A stretch of DNA of 64,000 nucleotides from a candidate division LCP-89 bacterium B3_LCP (GTDB lineage Bacteria; Electryoneota; B3-LCP), in assembly GCA_005223185.1 (NCBI GenBank), contig NJBN01000007.1, forward strand, positions 1-64,000, read 5' to 3'. Both the position numbers and the translations under genes were made by a program. Within the stretch, counting starts at the first letter, position 1. Each line of letters begins with the position of its first letter. Shown here one piece after another: positions 43,499 to 52,104 of this stretch. The notes beneath the pieces are model-generated. The model was not told the origin of the DNA. It did not search any database and saw nothing but the letters and a program-made list of their open reading frames with translations.

Positions 43499-43945
43499 AT
43501 TACTACAATAATAGAAAAACCTGACGAGCAGTCGTTCTTAAGTGGACATGCCAACCGCTTTTTCCGCTTTGGCATAGTGGGACTAATTGGCGTCCTCGTC
43601 AATCTGGGATTCTATACTCTCCTGCACGACGTTGTCGGTATCTATGATATTATAGCTGGCGCCATCGCTATCGAACTGTCCATTCTCAATAATTTCATTT
43701 TGAACGATCGCTGGACTTTCAGAGATCGCTCGACGGGTGGTCGAAAGCAGTGGTTCAAACGATTCTTAGCTTTCCACCTATCCAGTGGACTGGTAGCCAT
43801 GCTGGCGCAATTGTTGATGCTGTTTGTTTTAACAAGGTTTATGGGCTTCTGGGATAAATTGGCTTACGCAATCGGTATCGGTTTCGGTGCTCTGGCTAAC
43901 TATCTAATCTGTAACCTCTGGATATTTAAAGCATCTAATAAATAA
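43499..43945 (+). CDS. GtrA family membrane protein
   Basis: A four-helix membrane protein of the GtrA/DPMS group, which moves or flips polyprenyl-linked sugars for glycosylation of surface polymers. The diagnostic motifs are FGIVGLIGVLVNLGFYTLL, NFILNDRWTFRDR and GALANYLICNLWIF. The first canonical start, GTG at 43577, would cut off the basic residues RFFRF that normally precede helix 1. Between the TAA at 43484 and that GTG there is no ATG, GTG or TTG in frame. I give the ATT at 43499 as the possible start, with low certainty; ATA codons at 43508 and 43511 are alternatives. Confidence 0.8.
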   Translation: MTTIIEKPDEQSFLSGHANRFFRFGIVGLIGVLVNLGFYTLLHDVVGIYDIIAGAIAIELSILNNFILNDRWTFRDRSTGGRKQWFKRFLAFHLSSGLVAMLAQLLMLFVLTRFMGFWDKLAYAIGIGFGALANYLICNLWIFKASNK

Positions 43946-44018
43946 GTCGCCCAACTTCACTTTATTTTTATCCTGAATCGAAAATCCTACAGAAAAAGTT
44001 TCATTATCCTGCAATTTA

Positions 44019-44035
44019 ATGGCAGTATTCTTGCT
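44019..44035 (+). promoter_or_regulatory. Sigma-54 (-24/-12) promoter of the C25 protease gene
   Basis: ATGGCAGTATTCTTGCT has GG and GC at exact -24/-12 spacing with TTGCT at the -12 element. It lies 45 nt before the ATG at 44080. Confidence 0.7.
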
Positions 44036-44079
44036 ACCATCTTTATAAATCTGTGAATTAAAACCTCGAGGTAAACAAA

Positions 44080-47000
44080 ATGTGTATCCCCCGTATGACC
44101 TTCCTTCATATCGTTGTAGCAGTTGTTACCTGCAGTTTTCTAACATCAGTTTCAAACGCTCTGGTGCCGATCCCCAAAGAAATGGTTGAGATGCGTATCA
44201 GCGGCAACCCAGCAAACGGTTCCATCATCCATCTGGATTTTGCAGAATACTGGCAATCTGCCGGTGAAATTACCGGTGATGAAGCGCTCAGTTTCTGGGT
44301 GACACTGCCCGACCTGGGTCAACCTTCGGCCAAAGTACGTGTTTTTACTTCTGATGGCATTTTACATACAATTTCAGAGTGCGCCCAAATAGGGGAACCT
44401 GCAATCATTCGGGGAGTCCGCGTTGCCTCTGTGACGATACACCCCGTCATACAGGGAGATTCCGGTTCAGAAGCAGTCGAAGAAATGGATATAATGATAT
44501 CCGCTTCCGGCACCGGAATAAACGAAGTTTATCAGGATAGACGATCACAGGCTTTCGATGGAATAATCAGCTCCTTTGTAGTGAATCCACCAGGTGTAAA
44601 CGCCACGGATGATTTTGAACAGGAACACATGCTGATAATATGCCCGGATTTTGCCCAGGAGATAATCACGCCTTTCGCAGAATGGAAGCGCCGCAAGGGG
44701 CTGGAAGTAACGCTCTCGACATTGACGGAAATTGGCATCACAGCCGACGATTTTGAAGGGATGAAGGATTACATCCAGGAAGCGTACGACACCTGGCTAA
44801 ACCCACCCGATTTCGTCCTGCTTGCGGGCGATGAAACCGTACTCCCAGTCAGAGCGGACTGGACTGACGATCCCCACACGATGTTTTCAACCGCTTCCGT
44901 TCCGGGTACCTACTTAGATGATAACTACTTCGCCTGCGTTGATGGATCGGATTTCTTCCCGGATATTATCTTAGCGCGTTGGCCTTTACCCAATGAAGGC
45001 TATTCCTATGCCTATGTGTCCGCAAAGACTATGCGTTATGAAATGGCTCCAACTTTGGACCAAACAGATTGGTATCAGCACTCTGCGGTTACTGCTCAGG
45101 GCCCACTATATGATCCCACAAACCTGACTCAACGTGAAACTAAACTTTACACTAAGGATCTTATGTTGAACTTCGGATTTGCCGAGGTCGATACGCTCTT
45201 CGATCCTTATTCACCAGACCAACTTGTGCAGTGGGTAAATGACGGTTTGAGTTATGTTAACCACCGCGGCGCAGGTTGGAGTTTCGGTTGGGCTGGGAAT
45301 AATTTCTATATAGATCATGTACTGGAATTACAGAATTCCTTCATGCTTCCCGTTGTGACCGGTATCGGTTGTGGTGTGGGACTCTTCGGTGATCCCGGCA
45401 TCTGCTTCGGAGAAGCCTGGATGTGGGTTGTTGGCACTATGACCAACCATCGCGGTGCTATTGCGTTTATAGGTCCAGGTTGGAACACGCATACCTTTTA
45501 CAATGATTCCCTTGATATTGGACTCTATGAATCGATCTTCGTAGAATCAGAACCACGAATAGGAGCATCCCTAATTGACAGCAAGCTGTTCATGTATGAT
45601 GCCTTCGATGATTACATTCCTCTTGATCCGGACATAGAGGAAATACTGCGAGTGGCATTCAACCAGTATTATCTCTTCTCCGATCCAGAACTGAAACCCT
45701 ACAACAACGTCCCTGCTGGATTGCAGACAGCAGAAACAATTCCCGTAGCACTGGGACAGGGTAGCTTTTCCCTGACTTTTACCATTCAAGACGGCGCTGG
45801 CTTGCCCTTTGAAGGTGCCCAGGTCTGCCTCTACCACCCGGAAGATTTTCAATCTGTTGATCTCACCGATGCCAACGGCGAGGTAGAGCTGGATTGGGAT
45901 ACCAACACTGAATCTTCCTTCGTTTATTTCACGGTTACTGCACACAATCACGCCCCTATAGTTGATAGCATAGCAGTAATAGGTGATCAGGCTTATGTGC
46001 TACACTATGACTTCGAACTTGATGATTCTATGGGTGGAAACGGAGATGGAGGCATATCCCCGGGCGAATCAGCCGACTGGATCGAGACAGTTAGAAACTG
46101 GGGATTGAATGATGCATCAGAAGTTAATGCCATCTTGACCAGCCTGAGTCCGACAGCAATCGTAATACAGAACAGCTCATACTTCGGTGACATTCCTGCA
46201 GAAGCCACCATGATGGGAACTCCGAATTTCGTAATTTCAGTCGATCCGGAAAACTATACAGTTGGGGATTCTCTGGAGTTCCAGATAGACGTCTCCGATG
46301 CATTGGATTCCTGCTGGACCTCTTATGTGGACGTACCCCTGGTAACACCTATATTAAGCTACATTTATGCAGCGCCTGACATTTATACCAATGGACTGAT
46401 AGACCGAGGTGAAACTTGCGAAATGTTCATCGGTGTTTATAACAACGGTTTCGTTGACATAGATGATGCCGTCCTAGAACTTCACACTGATGATCCTTAC
46501 ATCGAAATAATAGACGGCACGATTGACATAGGTCCTTTTAATGCGGGTTCAATGTACCTGAGCTACTATGCTTCTCCGCAGGATTCCTTCATAGTGAGTG
46601 CCAGCTTGTACGCGCCTATGTACTATGAGGCTGAATTCTGGATGAAGATCAGTTCAGAACAGGCAACCTACTTCTATGAAGATTCGGTTTCCTTTGTTCT
46701 TCCCATAGGGCAAATCTTTGAAGGCGACCCCACATTCGATTCCCTGGAAACCTACTTCGGTTATGAATCGCTGGATACCTTATACGAAGAATGCCCAACC
46801 TACGAATGGTTCGAGATCGATCCTGATTCGGGTGGTCCGGGATATGTCCTCCCATTCTCCTATGAAACACAAACATTGAAGATCGAACTTCCCTTCACGT
46901 TCACGTATTGGGGTGAAGATTTCGATAGCTTGACTGTGAGCGCCGACGGTTGGATCATGCCGGGGGTAACATCTGCAGTCGCACCTGATTACCAGCACTT

Positions 47001-47718
47001 TCCCTATGAGGATGAAATTACAGGAATAATCGCTCCTATGTGGCTTGATTTATGGAATCCCACATCAGAAACCGGGAAGATATGCAGTTATTACGATGAT
47101 GTTAATGGAAAGCTCTACATAGAATATAACGGTGTCTCAAATGACTTCTCGCCCATCTTCAAGGAAACGTTCCAGATTGTACTCTTCGACCCAACAGAAC
47201 AACCAACCCTGACCGGCGATAGTGAATTCATGTTCTACTATCGAAGTCTATCCATCTTTGGCCTTCAGTACTGTTCTGTTGGTCTAGAGAGTCCAGATCA
47301 AAACATTGGCATCGAGTACTCATATGGTATGACTTTCGCATTCACAGTAAATGGGATTGAAGACAGCTTAGCCATCAAGTGGACCACCGATCCACCACCC
47401 AGTTTCCTGTACGTACCACCGCTACCTGATCCCGGAACGGTGATGCAGATACCTGATGAGTTCACCTTCGCAGAGCCTTACCCCAATCCGTTCAATCCAA
47501 CAACAATGCTGAGGTTCGCTATTCCGGTTGCAGGAAAGGTGGAACTGGAGATATTCAACGTCAGGGGACAGCGCGTAGCAGAACTTTACAGCGGTAAAGT
47601 AAACGCTGGCTGGCACCGCTTCGAATTTGACGGATCAAACCTGGGATCCGGAATCTACTTCGCCCGTTTAATTTATCAGGATCAACCCACGGTGCATAAA
47701 TTACTCCTGGTCAAGTAA
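44080..47718 (+). CDS. Secreted C25 (gingipain-like) cysteine protease with sorting domain
   Basis: A 1212-residue exported protease. A signal peptide and propeptide-like region (about 1-170) are followed by the C25 caspase-like fold (about 180-560). The dyad is visible as H395 in SYVNHRGAGW and C431 in VTGIGCGVGLFGD. Several Ig-like/beta domains follow (about 575-1110). The sorting domain PYPNPFNPTTMLRFAIP to KLLLVK ends the protein, so it is cargo of, not part of, a type IX-like system. PorU-type sortases share the C25 fold but lack a typical sorting domain of this kind. GAGGT precedes the ATG. Substrate unknown. Confidence 0.87.
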   Translation: MCIPRMTFLHIVVAVVTCSFLTSVSNALVPIPKEMVEMRISGNPANGSIIHLDFAEYWQSAGEITGDEALSFWVTLPDLGQPSAKVRVFTSDGILHTISECAQIGEPAIIRGVRVASVTIHPVIQGDSGSEAVEEMDIMISASGTGINEVYQDRRSQAFDGIISSFVVNPPGVNATDDFEQEHMLIICPDFAQEIITPFAEWKRRKGLEVTLSTLTEIGITADDFEGMKDYIQEAYDTWLNPPDFVLLAGDETVLPVRADWTDDPHTMFSTASVPGTYLDDNYFACVDGSDFFPDIILARWPLPNEGYSYAYVSAKTMRYEMAPTLDQTDWYQHSAVTAQGPLYDPTNLTQRETKLYTKDLMLNFGFAEVDTLFDPYSPDQLVQWVNDGLSYVNHRGAGWSFGWAGNNFYIDHVLELQNSFMLPVVTGIGCGVGLFGDPGICFGEAWMWVVGTMTNHRGAIAFIGPGWNTHTFYNDSLDIGLYESIFVESEPRIGASLIDSKLFMYDAFDDYIPLDPDIEEILRVAFNQYYLFSDPELKPYNNVPAGLQTAETIPVALGQGSFSLTFTIQDGAGLPFEGAQVCLYHPEDFQSVDLTDANGEVELDWDTNTESSFVYFTVTAHNHAPIVDSIAVIGDQAYVLHYDFELDDSMGGNGDGGISPGESADWIETVRNWGLNDASEVNAILTSLSPTAIVIQNSSYFGDIPAEATMMGTPNFVISVDPENYTVGDSLEFQIDVSDALDSCWTSYVDVPLVTPILSYIYAAPDIYTNGLIDRGETCEMFIGVYNNGFVDIDDAVLELHTDDPYIEIIDGTIDIGPFNAGSMYLSYYASPQDSFIVSASLYAPMYYEAEFWMKISSEQATYFYEDSVSFVLPIGQIFEGDPTFDSLETYFGYESLDTLYEECPTYEWFEIDPDSGGPGYVLPFSYETQTLKIELPFTFTYWGEDFDSLTVSADGWIMPGVTSAVAPDYQHFPYEDEITGIIAPMWLDLWNPTSETGKICSYYDDVNGKLYIEYNGVSNDFSPIFKETFQIVLFDPTEQPTLTGDSEFMFYYRSLSIFGLQYCSVGLESPDQNIGIEYSYGMTFAFTVNGIEDSLAIKWTTDPPPSFLYVPPLPDPGTVMQIPDEFTFAEPYPNPFNPTTMLRFAIPVAGKVELEIFNVRGQRVAELYSGKVNAGWHRFEFDGSNLGSGIYFARLIYQDQPTVHKLLLVK

Positions 47719-47734
47719 ACGAAACGAAGGGATT

Positions 47735-49561
47735 TTGAAACACGCAACCGGACACACCAGGTATTCTCACGGAAGAAGATCAACCGCATCTGCGGATAGT
47801 GAACCCCATGACAACTGGACAATTCGGGACACTATCCGCAGACTTATTCCCTATATGAAGCCCTACCGGAAAGGATATTCGGTAGGGTTTCTCTGTATCG
47901 TCTTCACCAATCTCTTTGCAGTGATCACACCTCTGGTGCTGAAGTTCGGAATCGAAGACTTGCAGCAGGGCGTAACCGCCTCCAAGATTGCCTATTATTC
48001 AGGTATCATAGTAATTATCGCTCTTTTTGCGGGAATATTTCGTTATTTCATGCGCCGCGTAATCGTTTCCGTTTCCCGCAGAATTGAGTTCGACATGCGC
48101 ATCCGCTACTTTGCCCACCTGCAGGTACTATCACCGTCCTTTTACAATCGCCAGCAGACTGGCGACTTGATGACACGCGCTACCTCTGACATAGAAGCTG
48201 TTCGCATGGTGTTCGGTCCCGCCGTCATGTATTCGGTCGATACCTTGCTGACTGCGGCATTTGCCTTGAGCGTGATGTTTGCGCTGTCCGTCCCGCTTAC
48301 TTTAACGGTACTGACGCTAGCACCCATTTTGTCCACTCTAATATACTTTTTAGCCAAGAATATTCTTCGGTTTTCCCTGCAAGTCCAGGAACGTTACAGC
48401 GATTTAAATGCCATGATTCAAGAGCATTTATCCGGCGTCAGAGTAGTACGCAGCTACTGCCAGGAAGACCCGGAGAAGGAGCTTTTTCACAGCTTGAATA
48501 ACAAGTATTTCAAAGCTAACATGAAACTGGTCAAGATTCAGGCTATGCTGTTCCCGTTGTTCTATTCTATTTTCGGAGTGGGTATGGCTCTGATTTTATA
48601 CATGGGCGGGCGTGCCATCATATCTGGAACGATATCATTAGGCGATTTTGTGGCTTACAGCGCCTACGTATCCATGTTAGCCTGGCCCGTGATGGCTATC
48701 GGATGGATACTGAATATGATTCAACGCGGGTCAGCTTCCATGCGTAGAATCGTTCGTATTATGGATATAAAGCCGGAAATATCTGATCAGGTTGCAGGTG
48801 GACAATTGCGGGATATTATTGGCAATATACGCTTTGAAAACGTCACTTTTTCCTATCCCGACACCGATACTGACGTGCTTGAGAAAATAGACCTGGATAT
48901 ACCAGCAGGATCTTCTCTGGGCATTGTTGGCTATGTGGGTTCAGGTAAAACAACTCTGCTGTCTTTGATACCACGGCTCTATGAAGTATCATCGGGCAAA
49001 ATCTTGATAGATGACGTTCCGGTAGAAGAGATCCCGCTGGACGTTCTGAGAAAAGAGCTCGCCATAGTTCCTCAGGACAGCTTCCTGTTCAGTGATAAAC
49101 TGGAAAGGAACGTTCTCTTCGCTGATAGAGAGTATGAAGAAGGCGATCTGCTGAAATATGCATCAGCTTCCGGTATCGATGAAGACGTGAAGGAATTTCC
49201 CGACGGTTACGACGTCTGGGTGGGTGAAAGAGGCATCACGCTCTCCGGAGGTCAGAAACAGCGCACCAGTCTAGCGCGAGCATTGTCAGCTGAACCGAAA
49301 ATACTCCTGTTAGATGACTGTTTTTCAGCGGTTGACACCAGCACGGAAGCTGACGTCATCAACAACATCTCAAGCCTCCTGAAGGGCAAGACGATCCTTA
49401 TCGTCGCTCACCGGATTTCCACCTTGCAATGGGCGGATCAAATTATCGTGCTTCATGAAGGGAAAATAACGGAAAGAGGCAACCATGATAAGTTGCTGAA
49501 GATAAAAGGTAAGTACGCTGAACTTTACCACAAGCAACTTTTAGAAGCGGAACTAAGGTGA
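47735..49561 (+). CDS. ABC exporter, MsbA/MdlB-like half transporter
   Basis: A 608-residue half transporter with six membrane helices (about 40-320) fused to an ATPase (about 350-605). Walker A is GYVGSGKTTLLSL, the Q loop is AIVPQDSFLF, the signature is LSGGQKQRTSLARAL and Walker B is ILLLDDCFSAVD. It resembles MdlA/MsbA-type lipid or drug exporters and should act as a homodimer. The start is TTG with GAAGGGA upstream, 16 nt after the C25 protease stop, so both are probably on the sigma-54 transcript. Confidence 0.9.
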   Translation: MKHATGHTRYSHGRRSTASADSEPHDNWTIRDTIRRLIPYMKPYRKGYSVGFLCIVFTNLFAVITPLVLKFGIEDLQQGVTASKIAYYSGIIVIIALFAGIFRYFMRRVIVSVSRRIEFDMRIRYFAHLQVLSPSFYNRQQTGDLMTRATSDIEAVRMVFGPAVMYSVDTLLTAAFALSVMFALSVPLTLTVLTLAPILSTLIYFLAKNILRFSLQVQERYSDLNAMIQEHLSGVRVVRSYCQEDPEKELFHSLNNKYFKANMKLVKIQAMLFPLFYSIFGVGMALILYMGGRAIISGTISLGDFVAYSAYVSMLAWPVMAIGWILNMIQRGSASMRRIVRIMDIKPEISDQVAGGQLRDIIGNIRFENVTFSYPDTDTDVLEKIDLDIPAGSSLGIVGYVGSGKTTLLSLIPRLYEVSSGKILIDDVPVEEIPLDVLRKELAIVPQDSFLFSDKLERNVLFADREYEEGDLLKYASASGIDEDVKEFPDGYDVWVGERGITLSGGQKQRTSLARALSAEPKILLLDDCFSAVDTSTEADVINNISSLLKGKTILIVAHRISTLQWADQIIVLHEGKITERGNHDKLLKIKGKYAELYHKQLLEAELR

Positions 49562-49627
49562 CTGAATAGTTGATCGAATAGGTCAATCAAAAAGGGGGCT
49601 GTCCCAAAAATCGACTAGTCATCCTGT

Positions 49628-49740
49628 CCATAGGACTCCTTCGGAGAGCTCGCTGAAAGCGAAGCGAAGAATCTCTTGTTCTTCTGTGAATCCCGTAGTC
49701 GGGGTCGCCTGCGACCATGGTGTCCCTGACCCCGACGAGA
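49628..49740. repeat. Intergenic repeat with CGTAGTCGGGGTCGCCTGC unit
   Basis: Contains GTCCATAGGACTCCTTCGG (reverse orientation of the CCGAAGGA unit), a GCTCGCTGAAAGCGAAGC segment with AAGAATCTC, then CGTAGTCGGGGTCGCCTGC ... TGGTGTCCCTGACCCCGAC (49694-49736), itself an imperfect hairpin. The last unit recurs at 54513-54555 (inside a gene) and 55056-55097. Confidence 0.72.
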
Positions 49741-49752
49741 TACATTCCAGTA

Positions 49753-49797
49753 CAAAAAAAAGCACCCTTCTCTGGGCGCTTTTTTTATAAAAGTATC
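49753..49797. terminator. Bidirectional terminator between the ABC exporter and tonB
   Basis: The stem AAAGC-CCC/GGG-GCTTT (one mismatch) lies between long A and T runs, so it can stop both converging transcripts. Confidence 0.82.
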
Positions 49798-49804
49798 TTT
49801 ATCC

Positions 49805-50461
49805 TTAGTAATTCTTCACTTCAAATCGGATTACCTGCTGCATAGGGACTTTCACGAAACGGTCGCGCTGGCGCCCCGGCTTAAATTTCATGGCTGATAT
49901 GGCTTTAGTACCTGCTTCACCGAAGCCTAACCCCTGCGGTCTTTCCTGAAAGACCTTGATGTTGGTCGGCTTACCAGTTTCATCGACTATGAACTGAATG
50001 ATACACACTCCACCAACACCAGCATTAGCAGCCATTTCAGGAAATAGATTATTCCTCTGGATGTAATCGTAGATAGCTTGCGAACCACCGATTAACTCCG
50101 GTTTCTGTTCCACCGCGAAGAAATCAACAATATCGCCACCTTCTGGCGGCGGTGGTGGCGGTTCATCGCCCAGGTCCCAGTCGGTGTCATCGATGGTCAT
50201 ATCATCTTCAATGTCCGCATCATCGGACTCAATGGGTATGGTCGGTCTGGCAGGAGGCGGTGGTCGCTTTATCTGGTGGGTGATGGGTATGTCTTCTACT
50301 TTGATGATTACTTCTTCGACTTTTGCCTTTTTGGCCGTAATCGCCATCTGTTTGGATGATATGAATGTCAGCGTCATCAGCAGGAGGACAACAACTAAAG
50401 ACGCCTCTATGATCTTGGGATACTGCAGACGCAGATCCACTTGCGGATATTTCTTTACCAT
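49805..50461 (-). CDS. tonB: TonB energy-transducing protein
   Basis: A 218-residue protein that passes proton-motive force from ExbB/ExbD to outer-membrane receptors. One N-terminal membrane helix (ASLVVVLLLMTLTFISS) is followed by a proline-rich spacer (KRPPPPARP and EPPPPPPEGG). The C-terminal TonB domain (VGGVCIIQFIVDETGKPTN to RFEVKNY) is complete. It is last in an exbB-exbD-exbD-tonB cluster and starts 9 nt after the previous gene. No receptor gene is nearby. Confidence 0.93.
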   Translation of the reverse strand: MVKKYPQVDLRLQYPKIIEASLVVVLLLMTLTFISSKQMAITAKKAKVEEVIIKVEDIPITHQIKRPPPPARPTIPIESDDADIEDDMTIDDTDWDLGDEPPPPPPEGGDIVDFFAVEQKPELIGGSQAIYDYIQRNNLFPEMAANAGVGGVCIIQFIVDETGKPTNIKVFQERPQGLGFGEAGTKAISAMKFKPGRQRDRFVKVPMQQVIRFEVKNY

Positions 50462-50470
50462 TTCTTCGCG

Positions 50471-50875
50471 TTATTTGAAGCGAGTTGAATAGTTAATACG
50501 GAGTGCGTACGCGTCTCGTAACTGCTCCTGTATGTCGCTGACCAGCCCCATTTTCACTTCCTTATCTATCTTCAATGAGACGATCAGCCGCAGGTTAGCC
50601 GCGTATTTCTCACCGACGATCTGCGAGATGGAACTGACCGGCACGATCTTATCATCAATGGAAATACGGCTGTTCTTATCCGTCCAAACGTATGTGATGT
50701 TGCGTTTGGCTTCTACTTTTTCCGTGGATCGAGCCGCTGGAGTAAGTATGGGAAGACCGCGGAATTCCTTGAATACCGTTGTGACCATGAAGAAGATAAT
50801 CAGCATGAAGATGATATCCGGCATCGAAGCGGTCGGAATAGAAGCGTCGGCTCCTTGTTTCTTTTCGAATTTCAT
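50471..50875 (-). CDS. exbD: Biopolymer transport protein ExbD, second copy
   Basis: A 134-residue ExbD/TolR protein with one membrane helix (MPDIIFMLIIFFMVTTV), in which the conserved aspartate (D19) carries protons, and a periplasmic domain (SLKIDKEVKMGLVSDIQEQL). It differs clearly from the upstream ExbD in its periplasmic part. Tandem ExbD genes are common in Bacteroidetes-type TonB clusters and probably make a hetero-dimer. Confidence 0.9.
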   Translation of the reverse strand: MKFEKKQGADASIPTASMPDIIFMLIIFFMVTTVFKEFRGLPILTPAARSTEKVEAKRNITYVWTDKNSRISIDDKIVPVSSISQIVGEKYAANLRLIVSLKIDKEVKMGLVSDIQEQLRDAYALRINYSTRFK

Positions 50876-50881
50876 AACTGA

Positions 50882-51307
50882 TTACTTCTCCGGTTCAGCA
50901 ATGGATATCTTGGTGGCACCAGCAACCTTTACGTTATCCAGAACCTGTATATAGGTATTGTAATCTGTATCGCGAGCAGTCTGTATGGAAACAATCAATA
51001 TCGGTTTGCCATCCTTGTCATAACCCTTCTCTTCGATCTTCTGCTTAATTAGCTCCTGGATCTGGGTAACGTCAATGGGCTCATTGTCGAGTAAAATCTG
51101 ACCTGCAGCGTTTACTAACAGGTTGGCAATGTTGCCTTTCTTGATCTTCACCTGTTCTCCGCCCTTCTCCGGCAGAGTCAGGTTTATACCTTTATCCATG
51201 TCTATTGTCGTCGTCACGAGAAAGAAGATCATCAAGAGGAAAGCAATATCCGCCATCGATGAGGTGAAGATTTCGGTAGTACCTTTTTTTCTTTTTTTAA
51301 TCAGCAT
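50882..51307 (-). CDS. exbD: Biopolymer transport protein ExbD, first copy
   Basis: A 141-residue ExbD/TolR protein: a basic N-terminus (MLIKKRKKGTTEIFTSS), a membrane helix with the proton-carrying aspartate (MADIAFLLMIFFLVTTTI), and a periplasmic domain with QTARDTDYNTYIQVLDNVK. The gene lies 32 nt after exbB. Confidence 0.92.
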   Translation of the reverse strand: MLIKKRKKGTTEIFTSSMADIAFLLMIFFLVTTTIDMDKGINLTLPEKGGEQVKIKKGNIANLLVNAAGQILLDNEPIDVTQIQELIKQKIEEKGYDKDGKPILIVSIQTARDTDYNTYIQVLDNVKVAGATKISIAEPEK

Positions 51308-51339
51308 GCTTTTTTTCGATTTGCACGGATTATTTCTAA

Positions 51340-51972
51340 TTAGCCGGCATTTGCCTGAGTGTCGCCGCGTTGCGTCTCATCAATGTAATCAACCAATTCG
51401 ACAGTAGCTTCTTCCATATCAATGACGAGCTTGTCAACACGCGAGACGAAGTAGTTGTGGAATACCTGGATAATCATCGCCACAATCAGACCGAAAAGCG
51501 TAGTCAACAAGGCTTCGGAAATGCCGCTCGCCACGATGGACGGGGATATGTCATTGGCTTTAGCGATGTCTTCGAAAGATTTGATCATCCCGGAAACTGT
51601 ACCGGTAAACCCTAACATAGGTGCAATGGCGATGACCGTGGAGAGCCAAACTAGATTTTTCTCCAGAAACGCCATTTCTATAGAACCTGAAGTCATTATC
51701 GCCTTTTCGACGTGGTCCAGACCGCGATCAAACCTCATTAGTCCAGCGTGCAATACCGAAGCTACCGGTCCACGAGTGTTGGCGCAGACCTCCAATGCAG
51801 CATCAACTCCGCCATCAGTCATGGCTTGACGAATATTGAGCACGAACTTGCGTGTATTGACAGTTGCCCTGGTCAAAGTCCACAATCTTTCCAATGTGAA
51901 CATCAGACCAAAAATAAAGAGAGCGAGAATGGGCCACATAAATGGACCACCATTTAGGAAAAGCTCAACCAT
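51340..51972 (-). CDS. exbB: MotA/TolQ/ExbB proton channel protein
   Basis: A 210-residue ExbB with three membrane helices (FMWPILALFIFGLMFTLERL, LSTVIAIAPMLGFTGTVSGM, ALLTTLFGLIVAMIIQVF). The GFTGTVSGMI block is diagnostic. With ExbD it forms the motor that drives TonB. First gene of the cluster, with its own TTGACA promoter and a strong GGAGGAAGG ribosome site. Confidence 0.94.
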   Translation of the reverse strand: MVELFLNGGPFMWPILALFIFGLMFTLERLWTLTRATVNTRKFVLNIRQAMTDGGVDAALEVCANTRGPVASVLHAGLMRFDRGLDHVEKAIMTSGSIEMAFLEKNLVWLSTVIAIAPMLGFTGTVSGMIKSFEDIAKANDISPSIVASGISEALLTTLFGLIVAMIIQVFHNYFVSRVDKLVIDMEEATVELVDYIDETQRGDTQANAG

Positions 51973-52027
51973 GTTATACCCTTCCTCCTTATATTTCGAC
52001 TTGTGGGAAATTTATAATTCAGACCCT

Positions 52028-52056
52028 AACTTAACAAATTTTCACCTTATTGTCAA
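52028..52056 (-). promoter_or_regulatory. Sigma-70 promoter of the exbB-tonB cluster
   Basis: Minus strand TTGACA, 17 nt, TAAGTT, 56 nt before the exbB ATG. Confidence 0.65.
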
Positions 52057-52104
52057 ATTCTTTTTTGAAGAGTTTCGTTGATCACTTCAGCGCCAAATTA
52101 GCCG

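Noticed and set aside
44080-47718. PorU-type sortase
   Set aside because: The C25 fold matches, but the protein ends in its own sorting domain and has long Ig-like regions, which fits a cargo protease better.
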